Source: Paraeggerthella hongkongensis (lineage in GTDB: Bacteria > Actinomycetota > Coriobacteriia > Coriobacteriales > Eggerthellaceae). Taken from it: a stretch of DNA of 64,000 bases. A program made the position numbers and the translations under genes. Of this stretch, positions 44,026 through 52,473 are shown one piece after another. Where the stretch lies: the NCBI RefSeq assembly GCF_003340345.1, contig NZ_PPTQ01000004.1:62001-126000 (forward strand), given 5' to 3'. The notes under the pieces are model-generated. The model saw only the letters and a list, made by a program, of their open reading frames with translations, ran no database searches and had not been told where the DNA came from. How positions within the stretch are numbered: the first letter of the stretch is position 1; every line of letters begins with the position of its first letter.

Positions 44026-45489
44026 CTACCAGTGGCTTACCACGACGTCGCCGCCCTGGACTATCGCGTACAGTTCCCCCGCCTTGTCGGGAGGCAGGTT
44101 GACGCATCCGTGGCTTCCCAGGCCGTCGGCGTATTTCGTGCCGCCGAAACCGCTTGTCTGCCATTCCGCGTCATGCAGGCCGATAGCGCCTCCTACGAAT
44201 GGCATCCAGTACTGAACAGGGGTTTCGTAAATCTGGGTGTCGCCGTCGTAGCCCTTCAGCGTAGACGGGCTTTCCTTGCGGTTCATCCAGTACACGCCGT
44301 CGGGGGTGTCGTGCGTCCCGTCGGGAATGCCCGTGATGATATCGGACTCCCAAACAAGAGCACCCGACTCATCGTAGAAGCGCGCATGCTGCTCGGACAG
44401 GTCGATGTCCAAGTATCGTTTGCCCCAGTCCTGCACGCCGGGGCCCTTGAATGTTTCTCCGTGCGTGACCGTAGGTACGGCGATCGCCTGCGTGCTTCCG
44501 GTGGAAACGCCTTCCTTCACGGCTGCGAGCAATGCGTCTCGGTCGATTTCCCAACCGTATACGCCGCCCTTCACGGTGATCTGCTTTCCGTCGGCACGCG
44601 TGTACGTGCGCGCGCTGCCAACGGTGTTGTTTGCTTGAACCAGTTGATCAACCCAGCTGCCAAGGGCGGTTTCGTCCAGTGTGGCCTGGGCCTCGTCGTT
44701 CACGGTGATCCACTGAGCAACCAGGTCGGCGTCGACTGTTGCAAGGGGATAGTCGTCCATGGTCAGGGGGATGTTCGCGGCGATCATTACGTTGGCGGTT
44801 TCGATGGCCGACTTCAGGCGCTCGTCGGTTTTCAGGATGGTTGGCTGCTGCAGCTGGTCCGCCGTGATGGCGGCGCGGCGATTGAGCGCGGAAAGCGCAT
44901 CTTCCGCCACTTTGACCACGGCATCTGCATCGAGGGCTGTACCCACCGATTCCGGTTCGATATTGAAGGTTTTCGTTGCCTTGTCGAACGCGAGCGTCGC
45001 GTTTTTCGGCGGCGTGGCGTTTGCATTGACCTGTTCGACGGCGGCTTTCACGGCATCTTCAAGGGCGGTGCCGCTGGACCCCGCTACCAGTTTGGCGGAC
45101 TCGTCGTGCTGCGCTCCAATCTGAAACGGCCAGAGCCAGGGATTCACGTCCGACAGCATGTCGTCTATGACGGCCGACGTGTTGACGGCCAAGCCAGCTT
45201 CGGATGCGGTCAACTTGAGGTCGAGGCCTTGTCCGCTTACGGAAAGCGTATAGTCGTCCAGCTTGTTTTTTAGGGATTGCTCGGCCTCTGACGAGGACAT
45301 GAGAGACAGGCTCATGCCTCCTGCCGTCGTGTTTGGCATGAAGCGTCCGGAAAAGTACAGGGCAACGCTGACGTATACCGCTAACAGCAAGGCCAAAGCG
45401 CAGGCCAGCATGATGCCGATGACTTTAAGGGGGTTGGTGCGGCGGTGTTCAACGTGAAAGCCGCGCGGGGCGTTTTGATACTGGTTCAT
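44026..45489 (-). CDS. L,D-transpeptidase with tandem peptidoglycan-binding domains
   Basis: 487 residues from ATG 45489. One membrane anchor at about 22-46 (VIGIMLACALALLLAVYVSVAL), then two repeats of the PG-binding/VanW-linked type, then a YkuD catalytic domain with IGLHDAEW and the cysteine motif GSHGCVNLPP. Makes 3-3 cross-links or attaches proteins to peptidoglycan on the outside of the membrane. It lies between the IS element and marR on the minus strand. AAGGAC precedes the start. Confidence 0.93.
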   Translation of the reverse strand: MNQYQNAPRGFHVEHRRTNPLKVIGIMLACALALLLAVYVSVALYFSGRFMPNTTAGGMSLSLMSSSEAEQSLKNKLDDYTLSVSGQGLDLKLTASEAGLAVNTSAVIDDMLSDVNPWLWPFQIGAQHDESAKLVAGSSGTALEDAVKAAVEQVNANATPPKNATLAFDKATKTFNIEPESVGTALDADAVVKVAEDALSALNRRAAITADQLQQPTILKTDERLKSAIETANVMIAANIPLTMDDYPLATVDADLVAQWITVNDEAQATLDETALGSWVDQLVQANNTVGSARTYTRADGKQITVKGGVYGWEIDRDALLAAVKEGVSTGSTQAIAVPTVTHGETFKGPGVQDWGKRYLDIDLSEQHARFYDESGALVWESDIITGIPDGTHDTPDGVYWMNRKESPSTLKGYDGDTQIYETPVQYWMPFVGGAIGLHDAEWQTSGFGGTKYADGLGSHGCVNLPPDKAGELYAIVQGGDVVVSHW

Positions 45490-45580
45490 GTGCGCGTCCT
45501 TGAAAAGGTGGGTTGAAAATATAGTCCAGTATAGGAATAGGGTCCAGCCGGTGCAATCGAACCCGCGAAAAACCGACAAT

Positions 45581-45664
45581 CGGCAACCCGAAGAAACGGG
45601 GGCGGCGATCGCCTTCGGCCGCAAGCCGTAAAGCGATCGCCGCCCCCGTTTCTTCGGGTTGCCG
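45581..45664 (-). terminator. Very long perfect hairpin after marR
   Basis: A 32-bp perfect stem (45581-45612 with 45633-45664), 20-nt loop. The outer edge is one base from the marR stop codon. On the minus strand a GGTTTTTCG follows within ~10 nt. It probably terminates marR ahead of the L,D-transpeptidase gene. Confidence 0.82.
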
Positions 45665-46105
45665 CTACTTGCCGGAAATGGATTCGGCGTTTTCCTTGAG
45701 CTTGGCCAACACGGCAACGAAGGTGTCGAGATCTTCCTGGTCAACGCCTTCGACCAGGCGTTTTGCTCGGTCGAACGTGATTGGTTCGGCTGCTTTCAGC
45801 AGCGCGCGCGCTTCGTCGGTGATGCTGACCGCATGAGCGCGTCGGTCGTTTTTGTCGCGCGTGCGAACAACAAGACCCTTGCGCTCGAGCAGGTCGAGGT
45901 AGCGCGTGATGGTTGCCTGTTCTTTGCGGGTTCGCTCGGCGAGTGCCTTCTGGGAAAGCTCGCCAGCTCGGTCGAGCTGGTTGAGCAGGTTGAACTGTCC
46001 GGGCGTGATGCCAAGTGGAGCGAGCGCCGTTTCCAGGGACTTATAGATGGAGCGTTGGGCGTCGTACACTTTGAAGCCGATGAGTTGATTGTGCTCGTTT
46101 GCCAT
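45665..46105 (-). CDS. MarR-family transcriptional regulator
   Basis: 146 residues from ATG 46105 after AAGAAGGAC. Winged-helix core: GITPGQFNLLNQLDRAGELSQ (seen in pieces), LAERTRKEQATITRYLDLLERKG split at the recognition helix, then RDKNDRRAHAVSITDEAR, the MarR wing. It is divergent from the molybdoenzyme operon with a 376-nt gap containing dyads, so it is likely to control that operon and itself. Confidence 0.93.
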   Translation of the reverse strand: MANEHNQLIGFKVYDAQRSIYKSLETALAPLGITPGQFNLLNQLDRAGELSQKALAERTRKEQATITRYLDLLERKGLVVRTRDKNDRRAHAVSITDEARALLKAAEPITFDRAKRLVEGVDQEDLDTFVAVLAKLKENAESISGK

Positions 46106-46153
46106 GGATGTCCTTCTTGTGAGCGTATGGCGGCAGGAGAGACTGTGTGCATT

Positions 46154-46174
46154 GTTATACAGGGTATACATAAC
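46154..46174. promoter_or_regulatory. Candidate MarR operator 1
   Basis: GTTAT and ATAAC arms flank 11 bp containing GTATAC, 49 nt upstream of the marR start, suitable for autoregulation. Confidence 0.4.
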
Positions 46175-46298
46175 CACAAGAAACGATCCTTCGTCAAGAA
46201 TCATCTCTTGTGGGGTTGAATTTGTACGCACGTGGGCGGGCGCGTGCGGCCTGGTCGGCCCTCTATACGCTGGCTATTTTATCCTCAAAATAGGAGAA

Positions 46299-46312
46299 TT
46301 TAACTTGTTGAA
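46299..46312. promoter_or_regulatory. Candidate MarR operator 2
   Basis: TTTAACTTGTTGAA, a near-dyad (TTnAAC-nn-GTTnAA) of the kind bound by MarR regulators, ~170 nt upstream of the reductase start in an AT-rich tract. Confidence 0.45.
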
Positions 46313-46481
46313 CTAATAATTACAGTAAATATAATTAGGTATGCAAGTAAATAGCGGGGATCGAGGGTTCGGGCTTCGGAAGAAGGCGCCCATGCACTGC
46401 TTGCTGCGTACCTTGCGCAGGGCGTTCAGAGAAGTCCTTCGGCTCCTGCTAGAAAAGGGAGAAGCGGGAAAAGGAGGAGGA

Positions 46482-49391
46482 ATGGCACTGAAAATGAGCC
46501 GCCGCGGCTTCGTGAAAGCTTCGGCAGTTGCGACTGCGTCCACGCTTTTGCTTGGGTCGCAAAGCGGCACCGCCCTCGCGGACAGCGCGCAAGGCGCGTC
46601 GGACGCGGCGCGATCCGACGACGTGAAGAAGATCCCCAGCGCCTGCCGGCAGTGTTACGGCCGTTGCGCGCTGTTCGGGCACGTCAAGGATGGCCGCGTG
46701 GTGAAGATCGAGGGAAACCCGGACCTGTTCAGCGAGGGAACGCTGTGCTCGCGCGCCTTCGCGATTCCGCAGGAGCTGTACAATCCGCTGCGCGTGCGCT
46801 ATCCGCAGAAGCGCGTCGGCGAGAAGGGTTCCGGCCAATGGAAGCGCATCACCTGGGAAGAGGCGTACCAGGAAGCGGCCGACCGGTTCACCAAGATCGG
46901 CGAAGAATACGGGTGGCACACCATTGCTCACCAGTACGGCACCGGCCGCGACATGCTGCAGTTCCAGGCCATCAACAAACTGTGGCTTGAGCTGGGAAGC
47001 ACGGCTACGTTCGGCGTGGGCAACCTGTGCTGGGTGGGATCGTACTTCACCAGTCAGCGTTTGTACGGCGACGAGACGCAGTACACCGGATGGGACGGCA
47101 ACAACACCAACTGCATCCTTATCTGGTGCCGCCAAGAGCGCAGCCGCGGTTACTACGACTGGCTGACCGTCAAACGTGCTCAGGAGCGCGGCGCGAAGGT
47201 CATCTGCGTGGATCCGCGTTACACCTGCACGGCCAGCAAGGCCGACCTGTGGCTGCCCATCCGTCCCGGCTCCGATATGGCGCTGGTGCTGGCCTTCATC
47301 AACGAGATCATTCACTCGGACAAGTGCGCCACCGATTTCGCGCGCGCGTACACCAATGCACCGTTCTTCATCGACGAAGCGGGCACGGGCTACCAGCTGC
47401 GTCAGTCCATGATTCAGGAAGGCGGCTCCGACGAGCTGTATCCTGCTTGGGACGAGGCACATGACCAGCTGATCTTCTGGAGCGGCGACTGGCAGAACAA
47501 GCAGAACCTGGGCGGCCCGAAGGCGTTCCAGTGGCTGGACGCCGAAGGCAACATCGTGCCCGACGCGAAGCCGGCTCTTTCCGGCAGCCGCGAGATCAAC
47601 GGCAAGACCTACCGCACCAGCTGGGACATTCTGGTCGAGCATGTCACGCCGTGGACCGTCGAGCGCGCCGCCGAGTTCTGCGAACTGCCCGAGGACAAGA
47701 TTCGGGAAGCCATCAAGATCTACATCGACGCCAGCCCTGCGGCATGCTTCTGCCGCGGTCAGAAGGTGGAGTTCTCCATCAACACGTCCGGCATCTCGCA
47801 GGCGTTCACCATCATGATGGCGCTGGCCGGCAACTTCGACACGAAGGGCGGCCAGAACATCGGCCGCGAACCTGCCACCGGTTACGACTCGTTCATGTTC
47901 GGCGTGGTTCCCAACAGGGAAGGTCGCATGGGCAAGCGTCGCATGGAAACGGCCAGGAACATCAAGAAGCTGTCCGTGTGCCAGAACACCGGCTACCAGC
48001 AGATTCTTGTGGCCGACGACGCGACGGGCGAGCTGAAGGAAACCACGCAGAACTCCGGAGGCCAGGTTATTTACGGTCAGCAGGGCGGTTTCGGCGCGGC
48101 CACCACGAAGGCCATGGCCAAGGGCGACCCGTTCCAGATCCATGGGTACTGGCAGCAGACGTCCGAGCCTATCCTGTCCATCGAAAGCGGCCACGAGATT
48201 GTCGAGGGTTTCAAGAACCTGGACTTCTTCGTGAACGTGGACATCTACATGACGCCTTCGGGCGAGCTTGCCGACATCATCTTGCCGGCCGCTCATCCCA
48301 ACGAGGTCGATCGCGTGGAGTGGGCGCACTCCGGCCACGGGTATCCCACCAGCCACACGTACCTCATCCGTCAGCCGTTCCATAAGCCGCTCGGCGAATG
48401 CAAGGACGACATGGACATTTGCTTCGAGTTCGCCAAGTACATGGACGTGGACATGTACTGGAAGGACAAGTACGAGTTCTTCGATTACATGGTGAAGGGC
48501 CCTGAGACGCTGCCTCCGAAACTGAGTTGCGCCAGCTTCGAGGAGTTCCGCGAGCGCATCAGCGTGACCGGCGTCCAGATGACCGACGTGAAGGGCGCGC
48601 CGAAGTACGAAACGGGCTTCATGCGCAAGACGAGCGACTTCCGTCCCGGCTTCAACACCATGTTCCGCGGCAACAAGATGGGGTCGGTGTATCGCTTCCC
48701 CGGCACGAAGACGCCGGACGGCAAGGTCATCCCGCCGCATCCGCAATCGGACAACGGCAAGATGGAACTGTGGTCGGAGGACCTGCTGCTGTACGGCAAC
48801 GGCCCGCTGCCGCTGTACATCGAGCCGCCCATCACGCCGCTGGCTCGACCCGACTTGCTGGACGAGTACCCCTACACCCTGATCACCGGCGGGCGCAGCC
48901 ATGCGTTCTTCCATACCGAGTATCGCAACAGTCCGTGGTTGCGCGAGGTCCACATGTTCCCGACGATGGACATCAACCCCGTCACGGCTGCCGAGCACGG
49001 CATCGAGCAGGACGATTGGGTGTACATCGAAACCTACGTGGACAAGATCAAGCAGCGCGCGAACCTGACCGAGGCCATCAAGCCCGGCACCATCCACGTC
49101 GAGCATGACTGGTGGTTCCCCGAGCGCGAAGCCACCGACGACCTGCACGGCGCGTACGATTGCAACTGCAACGTGCTGTTCGAGAACAACGGCCCTTACG
49201 ATCCAGCCGTGGGCACGGACAACTATGGCGGCCTGTGCAAGGTGTACAAGGCCGAAGACGGCGCGCCTGCGAACATCTGCATGAACGAAGAGGACCTGAA
49301 GATATTCCTGCCGCTTTCCGCCGAAACGCTGGCCTCGGACGACCAGGCGAACGGCGTGGCGCAGGTGACGGTGAAGGGAGGTGCGAAGTAG
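46482..49391 (+). CDS. Tat-exported molybdopterin oxidoreductase, catalytic subunit
   Basis: 969 residues from ATG 46482 with AAGGAGG. The Tat signal MSRRGFVKAS is followed by a [4Fe-4S] set C55, C58, C62 and C89 (ACRQCYGRC...GTLCSR). Bis-MGD domains of the DMSO-reductase family follow (VICVDPRYTCTASKADLW, FVNVDIYMTPSGELADI). The GNLCWVGS segment aligns by position with the metal-ligand region, suggesting Cys183 as Mo/W ligand. Extracytoplasmic. The large anaerobe subgroup includes catechol dehydroxylases and other reductases; the substrate cannot be assigned. Confidence 0.93.
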   Translation: MALKMSRRGFVKASAVATASTLLLGSQSGTALADSAQGASDAARSDDVKKIPSACRQCYGRCALFGHVKDGRVVKIEGNPDLFSEGTLCSRAFAIPQELYNPLRVRYPQKRVGEKGSGQWKRITWEEAYQEAADRFTKIGEEYGWHTIAHQYGTGRDMLQFQAINKLWLELGSTATFGVGNLCWVGSYFTSQRLYGDETQYTGWDGNNTNCILIWCRQERSRGYYDWLTVKRAQERGAKVICVDPRYTCTASKADLWLPIRPGSDMALVLAFINEIIHSDKCATDFARAYTNAPFFIDEAGTGYQLRQSMIQEGGSDELYPAWDEAHDQLIFWSGDWQNKQNLGGPKAFQWLDAEGNIVPDAKPALSGSREINGKTYRTSWDILVEHVTPWTVERAAEFCELPEDKIREAIKIYIDASPAACFCRGQKVEFSINTSGISQAFTIMMALAGNFDTKGGQNIGREPATGYDSFMFGVVPNREGRMGKRRMETARNIKKLSVCQNTGYQQILVADDATGELKETTQNSGGQVIYGQQGGFGAATTKAMAKGDPFQIHGYWQQTSEPILSIESGHEIVEGFKNLDFFVNVDIYMTPSGELADIILPAAHPNEVDRVEWAHSGHGYPTSHTYLIRQPFHKPLGECKDDMDICFEFAKYMDVDMYWKDKYEFFDYMVKGPETLPPKLSCASFEEFRERISVTGVQMTDVKGAPKYETGFMRKTSDFRPGFNTMFRGNKMGSVYRFPGTKTPDGKVIPPHPQSDNGKMELWSEDLLLYGNGPLPLYIEPPITPLARPDLLDEYPYTLITGGRSHAFFHTEYRNSPWLREVHMFPTMDINPVTAAEHGIEQDDWVYIETYVDKIKQRANLTEAIKPGTIHVEHDWWFPEREATDDLHGAYDCNCNVLFENNGPYDPAVGTDNYGGLCKVYKAEDGAPANICMNEEDLKIFLPLSAETLASDDQANGVAQVTVKGGAK

Positions 49392-49392
49392 C

Positions 49393-49965
49393 ATGACCCG
49401 CAACATTATTTCCATCGATCTGGACAGCTGCATTGGATGCCATTCGTGTGCGGTTGTCTGCAAGCAGGAAAACGGCGTGGGCCTGGGCACGTACTACAAC
49501 AAGGTGCTGACGGTGGGTCCGTCCGGAACGTACCCTGACCTGGAGATGTACTACCTGCCCGTATCTTGCCAGCATTGCGACAACCCCGAATGCGTCAGCG
49601 TGTGCCCCACCGGCGCAAGCTACAAGCGCGAAGACGGCGTGGTGCTGGTGGACCACAGCAAGTGCATCGGCTGCCAGTATTGCGTCATGGCGTGCCCGTA
49701 CGGCGTGCGCGCATACGACGAAGGGCGCGACAAGGGCGTTATCGAGAAGTGCACCATGTGCGCGCACCTGATCGACAAGGGCGAGCAGCCCGCATGCGTC
49801 AAGCATTGTCCCGGCCAGGCTCGTTTGTTCGGCGATTTGGACGATCCCGAGTCCGCGCCGTCCAAGATGCGCGCGTCGAAGAAGACCTACAAGCTGACCG
49901 ACGTAGGGAACCATCCGGGCGTGGACTACGGCTTGGACAAGTTCTCTTGGAAGGGCGGTGAGTAA
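49393..49965 (+). CDS. Four-cluster ferredoxin subunit (DmsB/PhsB-like)
   Basis: 190 residues. Four Cys groups for [4Fe-4S] clusters: CIGCHSCAVVC, CQHCDNPECVSVC, CIGCQYCVMAC and CTMC with CVKHC. Electron-transfer subunit between the membrane anchor and the molybdenum subunit. No signal peptide, so it may be exported in complex with the Tat partner. Starts 1 nt after the catalytic gene. Confidence 0.94.
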   Translation: MTRNIISIDLDSCIGCHSCAVVCKQENGVGLGTYYNKVLTVGPSGTYPDLEMYYLPVSCQHCDNPECVSVCPTGASYKREDGVVLVDHSKCIGCQYCVMACPYGVRAYDEGRDKGVIEKCTMCAHLIDKGEQPACVKHCPGQARLFGDLDDPESAPSKMRASKKTYKLTDVGNHPGVDYGLDKFSWKGGE

Positions 49966-49967
49966 GC

Positions 49968-50843
49968 ATGGAGATCCAGTGGCCCCTTTTGATCTTCAGC
50001 GTATGCCTGGGCGTTACTTCGGGAGCGTTCGTGTTCCTGGGCGTGGGCGAGCTCAAGGGCAAGTTCAAGGACGTGCGCTTCCTGGGAGCTTTGATCGCGT
50101 TCGTCTGCCTTGCGGTCGGCGGCTGCGTGTCGGTGCTGCACATGGGACATCCCGAGCGTGCGACGCATTTGCTGGGCAACCTGGGATCGGGCTTGTCCAA
50201 GGAGCTGTTCATCGTCGCCATCATGGGCATCGTTTCCTTTGCCTACCTGATTCTGGCGAAGAAGGACTATCCAGGCGCGAGCAAGGCGCTTGGCGTGGTG
50301 GGCGGCGTGTTGGGGTTGGCGCTTCCGGTGGTTGCCGGCATGTCGTACTTGATCGCGGCGCGTCCTGCATGGGACAGCATCACGTTGCCTCTCATGTACC
50401 TGGGTGCGGGTTTGGGCATGGGCATGCTGCTCATGTGCGGGCTGGTGCTGCTGCGCGGCAATGCCGCTGAAGAAGGCGGATTCGCGTTGCGCTTGGCGCT
50501 GGCGGGCGTGGCCGTCATGGTCATCACGTCGCTGGCGTACGTGATCTGGATTGCCATGGCGCCCTACCAGGCTCCGTCGCGTTCGATCGAGCGCCTGATC
50601 TCGGGCGATCTGGCGTTGCTGTTCTGGGGCGCGGTCGTGGTGATCGGCTTGGTGGTTCCGGCGGTTTTGACGGGCTTGGCCTGCATGAAGGCCACGAAGG
50701 GCGACAAGGGGTCGGGCGCGACCGATCCGAAGAAGCTGGCCTGGTGGCTGTTCGCGGCGTTCGCCTGCTCGGGCGTGGGAGCTGTGGCGCTGCGCGTCAT
50801 CATGTACGACTTGGGTACTAGCGTGGAGTCGTTCATTTACTGA
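49968..50843 (+). CDS. Membrane anchor subunit (DmsC-like)
   Basis: 291 residues with about eight membrane segments (LLIFSVCLGVTSGAFVFLG, LPVVAGMSYLIA, LALAGVAVMVITSLAYVIW). The HMGHPERATHLLGNLGSGLS loop, split here, fits the DmsC family. Presumably oxidises menaquinol and hands electrons to the ferredoxin subunit. Starts 2 nt after it. Confidence 0.9.
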   Translation: MEIQWPLLIFSVCLGVTSGAFVFLGVGELKGKFKDVRFLGALIAFVCLAVGGCVSVLHMGHPERATHLLGNLGSGLSKELFIVAIMGIVSFAYLILAKKDYPGASKALGVVGGVLGLALPVVAGMSYLIAARPAWDSITLPLMYLGAGLGMGMLLMCGLVLLRGNAAEEGGFALRLALAGVAVMVITSLAYVIWIAMAPYQAPSRSIERLISGDLALLFWGAVVVIGLVVPAVLTGLACMKATKGDKGSGATDPKKLAWWLFAAFACSGVGAVALRVIMYDLGTSVESFIY

Positions 50844-50860
50844 TGAAGCCGACAAGGCGG

Positions 50861-50889
50861 CCGGAACGACCTGTTCAGGGTCGTTCCGG
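50861..50889 (+). terminator. Intra-operon hairpin
   Basis: A 10-bp stem CCGGAACGAC (50861-50870) with 50880-50889, no T-run, in the 188-nt gap before torD. It may attenuate or separate transcript halves. Confidence 0.5.
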
Positions 50890-51031
50890 CGCCCCGCCCT
50901 GGATCGTCGATCGTCCCTCGTGCCGGATCGAGGCCCCCTCCCCCATGCCGCGTTCCGGTACGAAGGACGACCAACGAACGGATGTCGAACCTCCCGGCGT
51001 CATGTCGGGCTGCCTTAGAAGGAGAAGCATC

Positions 51032-51709
51032 ATGAGCGAGAATTTGACCAGCGAGCTTACCGAGAACTTGATCGAGTTTTGCGAGAGCCGCAAAAGCGTG
51101 TACGCATTGCTGTCACGCTGCTACGAGAAGGAGCTGGATGCTGCATTCGCGAGCGATTTTGCCGCAGCTCCGGCGTTGATCTCGGATGACAAAGCGCTCG
51201 CGGAAGGATTCGCTCTCTTGCAGTCCGATCTTTCGAACTGCGGCGAGGATGACCTCGAGCGGTTTGCCGTGTCGTTCAACCGGGTGTTTTTCGGCATGGG
51301 CCCGCGCACTGCCCAGAAGGCATTCCCGTACGAATCCGTGTACACCAGCTCTTCGGGTCTTATGATGCAGGATGCATACGCCCAGGTGAGAACTTTGTAT
51401 CACGCCATGCGCTTTGCGAAAAACCCCGACTTCCCGGAGCCCGAGGACCATCTGGCCGTGGAGTTGGCGTTCATGGCGCGCTTGTGCGACGTGGCGGTGG
51501 ATGCTTTGCGAGAGGGTGACGCCGCAGCCGCCGAAACCGCCCTGTCCGCTCAGCTGTCGTTCTTGCGCGACCACCTGTTGAACTGGATAGACCGGTTCGT
51601 CATCGATGCGAAGAAGGCCGACGACGGCGGGTTCTACGGGGATTTGGCTGCGTTTACGCAGGCGTATTTGAAGGCCGACGTTGATGCGGTGGCGGAGGTT
51701 GTCGAGTAG
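51032..51709 (+). CDS. TorD/DmsD-family molybdoenzyme chaperone
   Basis: 225 residues from ATG 51032, AAGGAGA ahead; an in-frame ATG 63 codons upstream is not used. All-helical, with AFPYESVYTSSSGLMMQ and EPEDHLAVELAFMARL, matching the E-P-D-H signature of TorD proteins. Protects and proof-reads the Tat-dependent catalytic subunit and aids cofactor insertion. Cytoplasmic. Confidence 0.9.
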   Translation: MSENLTSELTENLIEFCESRKSVYALLSRCYEKELDAAFASDFAAAPALISDDKALAEGFALLQSDLSNCGEDDLERFAVSFNRVFFGMGPRTAQKAFPYESVYTSSSGLMMQDAYAQVRTLYHAMRFAKNPDFPEPEDHLAVELAFMARLCDVAVDALREGDAAAAETALSAQLSFLRDHLLNWIDRFVIDAKKADDGGFYGDLAAFTQAYLKADVDAVAEVVE

Positions 51710-51729
51710 AGCGTGCGGAGGCGAGAGGG

Positions 51730-52473
51730 ATGACGGAGCAAATTACCCGACGAGGATTCTTGGCGGCCGGCGTTGTGGGCGCGGGTCTTGTGGGGCTGGG
51801 GGGATACGGCGCCTTGACGCGGCAGGCCGACGAGGCGTTCGTGCGCCCGCCCGGCGCGCAGTCGTCTTCGGACCTGGTGGCTGCGTGCGATCGCTGCCAG
51901 CGATGCCTGCAGGCATGTCCGTATGAGATTGTGACCCCGGTCCCGCTGTCGCAAAGCTTGGTGGCCTACGGCACGCCGATGCTTGCATTCGAGAACGGGT
52001 GCTGCGATTTCTGCATGAAGTGCACGGAAGCGTGCCCGACGGGCGCGCTTTCCTTCGGCGGCCCGCGCGAGCGGGATCTGGGCGTTGCCGTGGTGGTGAA
52101 GGACGCGTGCGTGGCGTGGGACTGGGCCGGATGCACGGTGTGCGTTGACGAATGCCCGGTCGAAGGCGCGATCGAGCTGGACGGCAACGACCGTCCGCTT
52201 GTGCACGCCGACTATTGCGACGGCTGCGGCAAGTGCGAGAAGGTGTGTCCGTCGGCTTCGCTGCGAGCGTACAACGCGGGCGTTGCGGACAAGGGCATCG
52301 TAGTGGTTTCGCGCGCCAGCGAAGCGGCTCAGATGACGGGCGCGGTGGATACGGCCACGCTGGAGGCGGGTAAAACCGTTGCCGTGGCGCGCGGCGCGGA
52401 ACTTGCCGCGCACACGAAGGGCGTCCATTCCGACGGCCCGGATAAAACACGCGAGGCGGGAGGGCTTCGATGA
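51730..52473 (+). CDS. NapG-like Tat-exported ferredoxin
   Basis: 247 residues beginning with a Tat signal (MTEQITRRGFLAAGVVGAG). Four Cys clusters: CDRCQRCLQACP, CCDFCMKCTEACP, CTVCVDECP and CDGCGKCEKVCP. It resembles NapG/MauM quinol-dehydrogenase ferredoxins that work with NapH. Its stop overlaps the next start (ATGA). Confidence 0.92.
   Translation: MTEQITRRGFLAAGVVGAGLVGLGGYGALTRQADEAFVRPPGAQSSSDLVAACDRCQRCLQACPYEIVTPVPLSQSLVAYGTPMLAFENGCCDFCMKCTEACPTGALSFGGPRERDLGVAVVVKDACVAWDWAGCTVCVDECPVEGAIELDGNDRPLVHADYCDGCGKCEKVCPSASLRAYNAGVADKGIVVVSRASEAAQMTGAVDTATLEAGKTVAVARGAELAAHTKGVHSDGPDKTREAGGLR

Larger units (their letters stand above)
46106..46481. promoter_or_regulatory. Divergent region between marR and the molybdoenzyme operon
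   Basis: 376 nt with no credible gene. Two operator candidates are listed separately. Around 46285-46340 it is strikingly AT-rich relative to the flanks, suggesting a promoter for the operon. Confidence 0.65.

Noticed and set aside
46449-49490. A 1013-codon open frame on the minus strand over the molybdoenzyme gene
   Set aside because: It mirrors the GC-rich plus-strand gene, whose Tat signal, Fe-S motif and ribosome site are clear; the minus translation has no recognisable domain.
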